From contig CM018051.1 of NCBI GenBank assembly GCA_008638375.1, positions 6,365,835 through 6,429,834 of the forward strand: 64,000 nucleotides of DNA, written 5' to 3'. Origin of the DNA: Nyssa sinensis. Its lineage: Eukaryota > Streptophyta > Magnoliopsida > Cornales > Nyssaceae. The position numbers and the translations under genes were made by a program. This document shows, piece after piece, positions 35,816-46,388 of this stretch (position 1 is the first letter of the stretch; the number at the start of each line of letters is the position of its first letter). The notes beneath the pieces were generated by a model. The model was given only the letters and a program-made list of their open reading frames with translations, was not told where the DNA came from and searched no databases.

Positions 35816-35860
35816 GCCCCACATCAAATAAGTGTTAGGTTGTCCCCTATCTTATATAGC
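35816..35860 (+). promoter_or_regulatory. CCCCACATCA...TTATATA pair within the intron of copy F
   Basis: GCCCCACATCA (35816-35826) is followed after 25 bp by TTATATAG (35852). Copy E has the same pair (62511-62521, spacer 23 bp, TTATATAA at 62545). Copy H has GTTCCACATCG near 42719 with TTATAGAA about 25 bp later. Sequence after each includes a tRNA-primer-like 'gtggtatcaaag'. The block may be a repeat-derived promoter inside the intron, not a gene start. Confidence 0.35.
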
Positions 35861-36769
35861 GGGTATGACACCTCAACCTAATATGCAAATATTTTGTTTT
35901 AGAGACCTTATCTGTGATAAGTGGTATCAAAGAAAACCTAAACCCTTATCCAGTGTGACAGTGTCACACCTATACGTGCTAGTAGTGTCACGCCTTCAAG
36001 GTTGATGGGTAAGTAGGGTAATTCAACATCGCATCATAACTCTACATAATAGGCTAATCTGAGTTTGAGGCCTAACTTGTGACATTCATCTCAAAATGTT
36101 GGCCTATTCTAGCCTCCTTATGGGTGTTTGTTATAAGGCCAAGTAGGAAGATTAGAAAACTTGGGCCTAGCAATCACTTGGCCCAAGAAATTTTTTTAGG
36201 TCGCAAGTCCTCACTTAGTCCAATCTAAGTCATATGTGAGGTGTTGGACTTTATTTGGATTATGAATTCAACTCTAATACAGTTAATCCCTCTATGTGTT
36301 CAATACTAAGTCCATTTTCTTGTGATGTGCCAGTGAGCGGATGATTCATTTTTTTGTCAAAATCTATGATATTCTGATGTTTTTTTATCAGTGTAATGGT
36401 TGTCATCTTACAGACAAAGAGTAGTCTAGCATCACCGTTCAACAAATTATGCAACAATGTTAGTTTTCATAGCAATTTTTTTTGTCTACATTCTAACACT
36501 AATCGCTAAAATAATGCTCAATATTGATCACATCCAAATTGAGTTACAATTTTTTGCAACATCAGTGTCATCTTTGAAACACTCAGTTCAATCTTGCTTA
36601 TGTTGATCATTGTCCCACCTTTTGGGTGGTTCAGCGTTGCTTTTTGCAGAGGCGGACATATCATCAACATTATCAATTCCTTTGCGGAGCACTACCTTTA
36701 CTATTCAAAAACATTATCAATGTGCTAATAAATAGCAACACGAGTGAGCAATTAGCAATATAAGTTCTA

Positions 36770-38160
36770 TATAGCCTTTTAAGGAGTATGTAAGTGGGGA
36801 TTTACTAAATTGCCATTTTATATGAAATTTGTAAAAGTAAGTTAAGTTAAATTGAATGGTTGTTCCATTGTGTTGCTGTATTGTTTGAATTTGAGATTCA
36901 ATGTTTGGCTAATGCATTTTTCATATCGTAGTACTTTTATTTCATTGGATCTAAGCAATTTTTGGAACTTGGGCGTTATCATTTATCAGTACATAAAAAA
37001 GGTAAGCTATATATCTATTGCATTATTTTATTTTATTTTTTATTTTTCTTTTGTGAAAGGAAGCGGTACCCTTGCCAATGGCAGATCCAAACCGTTCACA
37101 TAATGGGGGCAAAATTATGAAAATTGAGATTTAAAAAGATGTCTTACAAAAATATGAAGAAAGAAAATTAGCGCAATTCCTAATTTTTATAAAATAAAAT
37201 TATAAAAAGCAAAGATAAAAAATCAAATTTTTAAAATTCGGGGGTTGTATATTCGCCATGGATCCTAGCTTTGCTGGACTAGTCCACTTCCCACTTACGA
37301 GGTAATTCAAAAAATCTCATGAATCGTAAACGTGATGAATTGAATGCGGGACCTCTGTAATTATAGCATATCTTTCAAGCCAACTCGCCTACCACCCGGG
37401 ATCTTATTCATTCTTTTCATTTTGGTCTTGGTTTAGGTAACACTCTTTATTTTAGCTTGGTGTTTACTGTAGAAAAATGGTATCTAGACCCAGTTTATGT
37501 TAATTTTCAACGTTTCATCCCCTCAAATTTAGAATCAATAAACACAGCACAATATTATCAATTTTTCAAAAAAAAAAAAAAATCAATTATATGTAGAATT
37601 CTCCAAATCATGAAAAGCAAAAGAGAAGTTAATAAAAATGATGATGCAAATATACTTTTATATATGACAATTATTTATTGAGAAAGGGAAAGGGACGACT
37701 TTAATGATTCTCTAGAATTTGATGTTATCATAAGAACATTTGCGAGAGAGTTCGATGAAATTCCTACAAATTCTTGGGACGTACTTGTAGTACATCTGTT
37801 TCACATATATATTTATTTTAGCTATAACATATACACAAATTTCATTGAACTTGTTGAGATAAAATTCTACACTTTCGGAATAATTTTCTCTTCTTTAGAA
37901 TTTTATATTCAATATTGATCTTATTTGATAAATCTCGATGTGTAAAATTTAAATATATAATTTTTATTACAAATAGATTTATAAATTTCAAGTTATTAAA
38001 TTTAACAATTTACAAAAAAAAAATTATAACTGCTCTTGATTTCATTAAAAATTTGCTAAAAAAGACATTTTTGGTATTGAATAACTAAATGACTTTATGA
38101 GCTAATATGTTTAGACTTGGATTAAATAATAATTTTAACACTTTTCATGAACTGTTAGCC
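36770..38160. repeat. 3' flank of copy F and adjoining repeats
   Basis: Positions 36770-37200 match 63530-64000 downstream of copy E, including 'aatgggggcaaaattatg', which copy E has duplicated in tandem (about 63858-63905). From 37530 to 37840 the text matches 860-1340. The remaining sequence to 38160 is AT-rich with nothing recognisable. The small ORFs at 36852-37103 and 37457-37681 fall in these repeats. Confidence 0.55.
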
Positions 38161-38392
38161 GCATGACCCTTAACAATATATACATAACTAAAGAAAACTT
38201 TTGATTTTCTTTTTCTTCACTAAATTCATAACTAAATGAAACTTTGATTTTTAATTTTATTTAAGTAGGAAAAAATATATGAAAACTTTTAATTTTGTTA
38301 AAATATTGTGAGGAACAAAAATGTTGTAGAATAATATAATGCAGGAAAAAATTTCCTAACATAATTTAATATTGGTAACAAAGGAAGTGATT

Positions 38393-38437
38393 GTCCCACA
38401 TCTCTGGATGAACAAAACTTCACTTCTTTATATATAA
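38393..38437 (+). promoter_or_regulatory. snRNA-type USE-like plus TATA element upstream of copy H
   Basis: GTCCCACATCT (38393-38403) is 24 bp before TTATATATAA (38428-38437), exactly as for copy G. The following leader 'aaaggctactgcttcggtaa' and a CACTAG...CTAGTG hairpin are shared with G. The exon 1 ATG of copy H is 2.7 kb downstream, past two tandem arrays. Confidence 0.5.
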
Positions 38438-38589
38438 TTAAATTCCTTTCTTTTATTTAGTAAAGGCTACTGCTTCGGTAAGGTTTAAGTGTACACTAGT
38501 CAATCTCTAGTGCCAACGAAAGCAAACGAAAAACGAAAGTAAAAAACGACGGGCACACATCTTTACCTTATTGTTTCCCAAACCATACG

Positions 38590-39480
38590 TTCTTAACCTG
38601 TCCAAAAACATACACGTTGCCACAATCTCCTCTTAACCTGTCCAAAAACATACGTTGCCAAAATCTCCTCTTAACCTGTCCAAAAACAAATCTACTGTTG
38701 CTTAACCTGTCCAACCAAAAACAAAATCTACTGTTGCTTCAACCTTGCTTAACCTGTCCAACCAAAAACAAAATCTACTGTTGCTTCAACCTGTCCAACA
38801 ACTGAGTTGCTTCAATCCAACAAATCCAACCAAAAACAAAATCTTCAACCCAACTGAACGTTGCTATCAACTGAGTTTCTTCAACCTGTCCAAAATCTTC
38901 AACCCAACGGAATGTTGCTATCAACTGAGTTGCTTCAACCCAACTGTCCAAAATCTTCAACCCAACTGAGTTGCTCTTCAGTTGTCCAAAATCTTCAACT
39001 CAACCCAACTGAGTTGCTATATTCCAAAATCTTCAACCCAACTGAACGTTGCTATCAACTGAGTTGCTTCAACCTGTCCACAATCTCTTCAACCCAACTG
39101 AGTTGCTATATTCCAAAATCTTCAACCCAATTGAGCGTTGCTATCAACTGAGTTGCTTCAACCCAACTGTCCAAAATCGTCAACCCAAAATGTTGCTATC
39201 AACTGAGTTGATCTTGAACCCAACTGTTCAAAATCTTGAACCCAACTGAACGTTGCTATCAACTGAGTTGCTATATTCCAAAATCTTCAACCCAACTGAG
39301 TTGCTATATTCCAAAATCTGAGTAAATTCTTCAATATCAACTGAGTTGCTATATTCCAAAATCTTCAACCCTATAAAAACCTGAGTTGCTACTTCAACCC
39401 TTTTCGCAAACCATACTTGCAATCAACTGAGTAAAATCTTCAACCCTACAAAAACCTGAGTTGCTCTATTCCAAATTCCC
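38590..39480. repeat. First tandem array upstream of copy H ('caacccaactgagttgct' type)
   Basis: The array opens with 'cttaacctgtccaaaaaca' units, then 'ccaaccaaaaacaaaatcta' units. A long run of 30-70 bp units follows, built from 'atcttcaacccaactga', 'cgttgctatcaactgag' and 'ttgctatattccaaa'. Open frames on both strands are a by-product of units that lack stops. The array ends at a second copy of the leader sequence found at 38445. Confidence 0.8.
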
Positions 39481-39560
39481 TTCTTTTATTTAATAAAGGG
39501 TACTGCTTGGGTAACGTTTAAGACCATCTCTCGTGCCAACGAAAGAAAAACCACGAAATT
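39475..39560 (+). repeat. Second copy of the copy H leader (duplicate of 38440-38530)
   Basis: 'cccttcttttatttaataaa', 'ggtactgcttgggtaacg' and 'ctcgtgccaacgaaag' repeat the sequence just after the TATA box at 38428 with a few changes. No USE or TATA element accompanies this copy. The upstream region of copy H was therefore duplicated in tandem, and each half then acquired its own repeat array. Confidence 0.65.
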
Positions 39561-39719
39561 CCAAAAACCACGAAATTCGAAATTCCAAAAAACTACGCGA
39601 CGAGTAACACATCCACACCGCTTGTAAATAGTATCCACTACGACTATAAAACCAACCAACCCTGCAATCCATATAAAACCAACCAAGCTTGTAAATAGTA
39701 ACCTGCAATCCATTTGCAA

Positions 39720-41060
39720 GTTAGCCAGCCAATTCTTATTCTTCCCTGGGCCAGCCAGCCAATTCTTCCCTAATTCCCGAATTCGGAATCACCTCCAGTG
39801 CGAACCAACCCTGCAATCCATATAAAACCAACCCTGCTTGTAAATAGTATCCACTACGACTATAAAACCAACCAACCCTGCAATCCATTTGCAAGTTAGC
39901 TTCCCTGCGGCTAGCCAGCCAATTCTTCCCTAATTCCCGAATTCGGAATCACCTCTAGTGCGAACCAGTTCGCAACCCGATTTCGTTCGGCCAGCCAGTG
40001 CCGAATTTCTGAATTCGTTCTTCCCTGCGACAGAATTCGGAACCAGTTCGCAACCCGATTTCGTTCGGCCAGCCAGTGCCGAATTTTCGAATTCGTTCTT
40101 CCCTGCGACAGAATTCGGAATCCCCTCCAGTTCGCGACCCGAGCCGAATTTCCAAATTCGTTCTTCCCTGTGACAAATTCTTCCCTGCGGCCAGCCAGCC
40201 AAACCCGAACCAGTTCGCGACCCGAGCCGAATTTCCAAATTCGTTCTTCCCTGCGGCCAGCCAGCCAATTCTTCCCTGTGCACGACAAAGACAAATTCTT
40301 CCCTGCGGCCAGCCAGCCAATTCTTTCCTGCGCACGACAAAGCAACCCGAATTCGTTCTTCCAGTCGCAACCCGAACCAATTCGCGCCCCGATTTCGTTC
40401 TGCCGAATTTCCGAATTCGTTCTTCCCTGCGGCCAGCCAGCCAATTCTTTCCTGCGGACGACAAAGCAACCCGAATTCGTTCTTCCGAATTCCCGAATTC
40501 GGAATCCCTTCCAGTTCGCAACCCGATTTCGTTCTGCCGAATTTCCGAATTCGTTCTTCCCTGCGATAGAATTCGGAATCCCCTCCAGTTCGCAACCCGA
40601 ACCAGTTTGCGACCCGATTTTGGTTCTGCCGAATTTCCGAATTCGTTCTTCCCTGCGGCCAGCCAGCCAATTCTTTCCTGCGGACGACAAAGCAACCCGA
40701 ATTCGTTCTTCCGAATTCCCGAATTCGGAATCCCCTCCAGTTCGCAACCCGATTTCGTTCTGCTGAATTCCCGTTCTTCCGAATTCCCGAATTCATTCTT
40801 CCCTGCGACAAATCCCCACCAGTTCGCAACCCGAATTCGTTCGCCAGCCAATTCTTCCCTGCGCAAGACAAATCCCCTCCAGTGCGCAACCCGAATTCGT
40901 TCTTCCGAATTCCCGAATTCGGAATCCCCTCCAGTTCGCAATCCGAATTTGGAATCCCCTCCATTCGCAACCCGAATTCGTTCTTCCCTGCGACAAATCC
41001 CCTCCAGTTCGCAACCCGAATCCCGAATTCGTTCGCAAGTTAGCCAGCCAATTCGACCCT
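39720..41060. repeat. GC-richer tandem array upstream of copy H with GAATTC palindromes
   Basis: Repeated blocks are 'cgaattcgttcttccctgcg', 'gccagccagccaattcttt', 'gacgacaaagcaacccga', 'ggaatcccctccagttcgca' and 'acccgatttcgttc'. A higher-order period of about 226 bp is visible (40433 to 40659). Base composition is far GC-richer than the surroundings. TTCCGAATTC, two C, then GAATTCGGAA forms perfect 10-bp inverted repeats at 40483-40504, 40709-40730 and 40903-40924. ORFs of up to 374 codons cross the array on both strands and in several frames at once; these reflect stop-free units, not genes. The array ends about 100 bp before exon 1 of copy H. Confidence 0.85.
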
Positions 41061-41164
41061 GAGAGTGCTGCTCTCCCAACTCTTAAAAAAAAAACCTAAA
41101 ACCTTTCTCACTCAAAGTGCTACTCTGCAATCCACTAATCTCATCAATTCAGTCAGTATCTAAA

Positions 41165-43854
41165 ATGCTAAACCGTGAGAATCTTAGCACTGAACAAGGT
41201 CGCAGCCGGAGCCAGAGGCAATCTATTTATTCTTGTTCTACACTTGGGCTTTATTTTAGTGATTTTGCGCTCTCAAAATTTTTTGGCTTCTACTTCAACA
41301 CAACTTAACACTTCAAAATTCAACCAAGCTCACTGAGAAATTATTTATAAATACTTGACACATTTGTTCAACAGGTAGGCTATAAACTGATATGCAATGC
41401 ACCCAATGACCCTAGTACAATGCTTCCCGAATTGATAAATACAAGCTCAAGCTAACTAGCCTGATGTAGTTCAATTACAAAATTTCAAGAGACAAAATTT
41501 TAAGCCAAATTCTAGGTGTGATTTTATTTTCTATTCTTTAGCTCACAACAAGGGATGATATGATTTTTAATTTTATTATTTTCTTCATAAAATTTAATGT
41601 TGTAGATTCCTTAATATGACATTCTTGTATGTTATCAATTCTTTTTTTTTTTTTACAATATATTTTAGTATCAGTTTCAATTATTTTGGAGTTCTTGGAA
41701 AGAAAAAAAAAAATAGAGCCATTCTTCTAAAAAGATGGACCTTATTATTTTTTTTCTTCTAAATATTTAGTCAATTTTTATGCAAATTCCAATTTTTTCC
41801 CAGGCACAAAATTGTTATTAAATGTCATCTGAGTTTTGATGAATTTCAAATTAATTAAATACTTGTGAATGTAATTTATAATTTGTAAATCATAACTTAC
41901 TGTTTATGCAGTTATAGAAGTCGTGGTGTGTTGATTTTTACTTGATTCAAGAAAAAAAAATGACCAATAAATTTAGAAGTAATTTGAAAATGAATAAAAT
42001 CATACATGAATAGTATTACTTGTAATTTCTCAATTATAATAATTATATTTTGAAATTATATGCTTAGAAAAAAAAATCATATATAAATACATGTCTTAGT
42101 TATTTACCGATTCATCCAAAAAAAAATAATAACCCCCCTAAGTCCATAGATTAATTAACGAACAAATCATGGGAATATATCGAGATGATGTTGTTAAAAC
42201 TCTTCTCTTCACATAACAGGTCAGAGATTAAGCTTTATGCCGCGAATACATACACATAGAATAGTTCCCCCCCTCCTATCCCTATACTCAAAAATAAAAT
42301 AAAATAAAATTTAATGAACAAATCATAATTGGATTTATTGGTTAAAATTATTATTGGGCCTGATTCTCGAATGGGCTAGTGGCAGTTTAGGCCGAGGTAG
42401 CACTACTTATAAATATTTATTATGCTCCCAAGCCTCGCCTATGCGTAAGCCCAATCTCACTTAGTTACACCTGGGCCTTGCATCGGGCCTCATGTGTTCT
42501 TGATCATAAAATGTAAAAAAATATTTTTCAATGTGTCATATTAAAACTTGAGCCTCTTCTAGTGTCGCCTTGTTAGGTTGGATATACACACACATCGGAT
42601 AAGATTGTAACACACACGCTATGTTAAAATATTCTACATGAATTGTAACATTCCATCGCTTCTATCAAGAAATAAAAATAAGTTTGTTCATAAAATTGAT
42701 TGATATTATGGACTCTTTGTTCCACATCGGATAAGCATTAGGATATCCTAAAGATTATAGAATGGGTATAATACCACTATCTAACAGACTAGTCTTTTGG
42801 ACTTGAGATCCAATCCTTGACAAATGGTATCAAAGTAGACTCAACCTTTTGTCTGGTGTCACATTAAACCTCAATGTAAAGTAATTCCTACACTTAATAG
42901 GTTAGGGTTTTACGTTCAAAATCCATTCGTGACAAGTGGTATTACAATAAACTTGATCCCTTATATGAGGTCAAACCAAACATCTACACCAAACCAGCCA
43001 ATAACAGGTCCCACATCTATAAGATGGACGGGTAGAAAAGGTGTTCCAGCTTCTAATGATACCTCCATCTAATAGACTTGTCTTTTAGGTTCTTTGACAA
43101 ACTTCAAAATGTTGATTCTGGTCAGGCGAGTCTTTGATAGAAGGCCAATTAAGAAGATTGGAAGACTTGGCCCTGGCAGTAACCTGCCCATGGAAATTTT
43201 GTAGGTAATTTAAGTCATTTTTTGCAAAATATAAACAAATATTATTTTGTAGCTAGTATTGGTTTTGTTGGACTTATTGGAATTACGAATACAACTTTAA
43301 TACAATCAAGCCTTCACCTATATTTCTATTATGTATTTTATGCTAAGCTCGTGTTATTTTGATGTGCTAGTGAGTGGAATGTCCATTCTTTTGCTGTAAT
43401 CCATGCTATTCTCTGGTTTTTTATTGGAGTGCTGGGTACCATTCTACAAACAAAGAGTAGTCAAGCATCACCATTCAAAACAGATTATGCAACAATGTTG
43501 GCTTTCATGGTCATCATGTTTGTCTATGTTATAACAATGCTAGTTGAAATAAGTTTCAAAACTCATCATGCATGGGCTGCAATTTTCTGCAAGATCAATG
43601 TCGGCTTTGGAACACTTACTTCAGTCTTGCTTATGTTGGACATCGTCCCAGCTTTTGGATGGTTTACTTTCATTATATGGGTTTTAGTTTTCACAGTGAT
43701 AGCAAGGCATACATATTATCAACACAAGGAATTCCTTTGCAAAGAAATACCATTACTACTCAAAAAAACTCTCAACATGCTACTCTTCAAAGAAAACATC
43801 AATGCACCAATCGATAGCAACGCGAGTGAGCAACAAATGGTATCAGAAGTATAA
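41165..43854 (+). CDS. Copy H: full-length family gene with GC-AG intron, join(41165..41217,43371..43854), 178 aa
   Basis: Exon 1 encodes MLNRENLSTEQGRSRSQ and ends CAGAG|GCAATC, so the donor is GC where relatives have GT. Exon 2 starts after GTGCTAG and is open from EWNVHSFAVIHAILWFFIGV to TAA (43852-43854). The total is 537 nt in phase. Four hydrophobic segments are kept, with a variant second loop (KTHHAWAAIF in place of HPNWVAIF) and PAFGW for PPFGW. The tail has YYQHKEFLCKE and NASEQQ. It is the most divergent of the three full-length copies, yet no stop or frameshift has accumulated in exon 2. The 2.15-kb intron carries a repeat with USE-like and primer-like motifs. Expression depends on the GC donor being used. 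Function unknown. Confidence 0.6.
42345..43000. repeat. Intron repeats of copy H
   Basis: Positions 42345-42545 hold the recurring 'attgggcctgat...gcccaatctcac' block also seen at 12650, 14775, 34494, 48875, 57005 and 61700. Positions 42715-43000 hold a repeat with GTTCCACATCGG, a TATA-like 'gattatagaatgg', 'agtcttttggacttgag' and two primer-like 'tggtatcaaag / tggtattacaa' motifs (about 42825 and 42935). The second repeat resembles a decayed short LTR-type unit. Confidence 0.45.
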
Positions 43855-43863
43855 GTTCTATTT

Positions 43864-43941
43864 GGAGGACCGAAATTTATCTAAGTGATATAAGTGGCTA
43901 CTCTCCATATAATTAGAATAAATTTGATTTACCTTGTCCCT
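43864..43941. mobile_element. 78-bp insertion with 9-bp target duplication in the 3' flank of copy H
   Basis: GTTCTATTT occurs at 43855-43863 and again at 43942-43950. In every other copy the sequence runs 'gttctatttggccttttgag' without interruption. The insert begins GGAGGACCGAAATTTATC and ends TACCTTGTCCCT. A 9-bp duplication fits a Mutator-like MITE, but the ends are poor inverted repeats. Confidence 0.6.
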
Positions 43942-44190
43942 GTTCTATTTAGCCGTTCGAAGGTTGTGTAAGTGGAGAACTTAGTAAATTGCCGTTTTTA
44001 TTCCACATATGTAAAAGTTTGTAAGTTGATCACAATTTGAGATTCAACACTTGCTTATGCATTTGTTATATCCTTAGTTGAAACCTTTCATTGCCATGTT
44101 TGTTGTATTTTTTTTTTTTTTTGGTGTTTTCAATAAATAGACAATCAGCACCATAGCTATGGATATGTTTCCAATTTATCACCCTCTCAC

Positions 44191-44249
44191 TGTTAGAAGT
44201 ATAGTATATTAGGGTTAGGGTTAGCCGCCTTTATATTATACTTCTAACA
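44191..44249. mobile_element. 59-bp element with inverted ends and 5-bp target duplication
   Basis: TGTTAGAAGTATA at the left is matched by TATACTTCTAACA at the right, a 13-bp perfect inverted repeat. Between them lies 'ttagggttagggttagccgc'. CTCAC flanks both sides (44186-44190 and 44250-44254). TGTTA...TAACA ends and a 5-bp duplication are LTR features, so this may be a solo LTR of a very small TRIM/SMART-like element or an LTR with an internal deletion. A foldback transposon is the alternative. Confidence 0.65.
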
Positions 44250-44699
44250 CTCACCTCTTATCATTCAAACTTGCTCTCCTCTTCGCTGGCATCAAAGGAC
44301 TTTTCTCTTGGCTGCAACTCGTATTTTTCTGTACACTAGTCATATCAAAGTTATCACAATTCGCTTTCGCTAACGAACTGTGAATTGAAATCGCACAATC
44401 CAAAATATGAATCATTAATAATTTGGAATACAAGATTTAAAGTTTCAATTTAAAATATCAGAAGTCCCAAAAAAAGGCATACAACATATAAGAAAATATA
44501 CATATACATCATTAGAATTTTATGTTATAACATCATAAATTCGTTAAAAAATTTCTAGTGTATATATACACACATACAAATATTATTACAAATACAATCA
44601 AAAATCATATCACGTTTTAAATAAGCGTATTTTATTCTAACAAAGCGATTCAAAAAATCCTACTCCTAACGTACCACGAAGGTTATGTTCTTCCATCAC

Positions 44700-45230
44700 C
44701 GCCCATTAGTATCTCGTGGATCTGGCCAAACTAATTGATGACTTGCTGCTTATGTTCTTCCATAGCTGCCCATAAAGTCTCCTTCCCACGACCAACATTA
44801 ATGGGATTTGTGTTCTCAACTTCCGTCGTTTGCCATTGAGCCAAAAAAATCCTTGCTTTGACACCAACGCAACATGAAAATGTGAATAGGAATTAAGCAT
44901 GTGGAATTCCTTAGAAACTAAGTAAGACGGGAATTACTTACCCAACAAGATAACAACTCTCCAATTTTGAAATTGAAATATTATTGATAAACTGTATAAT
45001 AATGATTAAATACATCATATTTATAAAGCTAAGAGACTACTAATCTAAATAGAATTCCGATGATTCCTGTGTTAAACACATTACAATTAGGAAACCAAGA
45101 AATCTAGAAAATAGAAATTTTTTGGAATATAACAAAATTGAGCCTTTTTGAAAAATTAGAAACTAGATAGAATAAAAAAAGATAGTTGTAAATGGAACCT
45201 CATTCCAAAATTCCTAAACAAAGTAATTGT
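44700..45230 (-). mobile_element. Decayed Copia-like retroelement end (minus strand)
   Basis: On the minus strand TGGTGTCAAAGC (44855-44866) resembles a methionine-initiator tRNA primer binding site. It is followed by ATGGCAAACGACGG and broken gag-like sequence down to about 44700. The other side (44875-45230) would be its LTR and contains a TATA-like 'tttataaatatgatg' on the minus strand. I cannot place the outer LTR end. The open frame at 44706-44900 belongs to this relic. Confidence 0.4.
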
Positions 45231-45239
45231 AAATCTAAA

Positions 45240-46380
45240 ATTTATAATAAATGGTAAAAAAAAAAGTCTAATTGAGGGTCTAAATGAAGGAATTTAACCG
45301 AGATTCGGCTTCGGACATAACAGAACGATGAGTTTTGTCCATCCCATCATTTCAGGTTAGGATAGAGTCTTAGTTTCCAAAAACGCGATCGATCAATTCT
45401 GCGTCTTCTAGTACTTTTATCTACTTGAAACGTTCTCATTGTCCGAAGGAATTATAAACAACTTTTTCTATATGAATAAGTATAGTCGATACCTTGTTTA
45501 TCTAATTTGAATAATAAATAAGATAGTCAAAAGATAATGTTAAATTATCTTAGTTTTCATTAGTCCCTCATACATCAGTTTGAATGGCTACATTGGTCCA
45601 ATAGCCATCAATTCTATTTTCTATGATTCGTTAAGTACAATTGTTATTTCGTCCAACAAGAATAAATATAAGAAACTTATAGGGCTCGTTTGGTAACATT
45701 GTAGTTTTTGGTTTTCATTTTTAATTTCTTGAAAATAGGAATAAAAAATTGTGTTTGATTGTTTGTTTCAGTTTTTATTTTTTCAAAAATGTTTTCAGAT
45801 TTAGGCTAAAAACGAGAAATGAAAAAAAAAAAAACTAATTTTCACAATTTTAAAAAATTGAAACGATAAACAGAAGCAACTTGAGCGGCTCTAAACTTTA
45901 ATGAAGTTGAGATATCGACTCCCATTCACTAGGATAAATTTGATCATTTTTATAACACTTATAAAAGCTGTACAATTTTTCTTACTGTTCAACACATATC
46001 TAAAGTAGTCCCTCTTGAATGGGAATCACGTCCCTGTAAAACAGCATCATTATTTATCAACAAGCAAAAGGTTAAAAACTTATAAACTTCAATTCCAAAA
46101 ATAAATTGGCAGAATGATGACTTCAACTTCTATTAGAACTCCATAACATGAAATTGCCAACTTCTCTTAATTAGTCTTCGTGCGATCACTCTTATATATC
46201 ACATATATATTATTCAGCTATATATACACTAGTTTGCGGTCTCTGCTCTATACCTGAATATCCAATTTTTAGATTGTGTTCAAATAAGCTTTAATTTTTA
46301 GATTTGACACCACCATGATTATCAAACATATTTACAGTTTTTTTTTATAATTTGTTTTCGCTTTTATCAAAAAATAAACA
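45240..46380. other. Spacer with a MITE-like block
   Basis: From 45682 a 'gggctcgtttggtaacattg' start, common among plant MITEs, leads into inverted-type T- and A-rich sequence to about 45860. A second short repeat ('tttatcaaaaaataaacagaaacta', positions 46356-46388) resembles 8690-8712 in copy A. No gene is supported. Confidence 0.4.
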
Positions 46381-46388
46381 GAAACTAG

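Larger units (their letters stand above)
29135..36763 (+). pseudogene. Copy F: family pseudogene split by transposon insertions
   Basis: Exon 1 starts MLLNLKNNLSSEEG (29135-29176). Compared with copy E, about 210 bp including the splice donor are deleted, so the exon runs straight into intron sequence 'ccttggcccattcc'. Exon 2 (36334-36763) follows GTGCCAG but has a 1-nt insertion in the first membrane segment (ATGTTTTTTTATC), a missing 'aa' in the CCGTTCAACAAATTATG region and a deletion near 36640. The stop TAA at 36761 is in the family's normal place. The intron gained a 4.65-kb hAT element with a nested LTR and a second hAT of 518 bp. Copy E preserves both empty sites. The locus is certainly dead. 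Confidence 0.75.

Noticed and set aside
22895..41060. CRISPR-like appearance of the tandem arrays
   Set aside because: Units are adjacent or irregular without unique spacers of constant length, the genome is a plant, and there are no cas genes.
39911..41079. Long overlapping ORFs (198-374 codons) on both strands
   Set aside because: They occur in several frames and both strands over a tandem array whose units lack stop codons. They have no domain, no single favoured frame and no counterpart in the sister copies.
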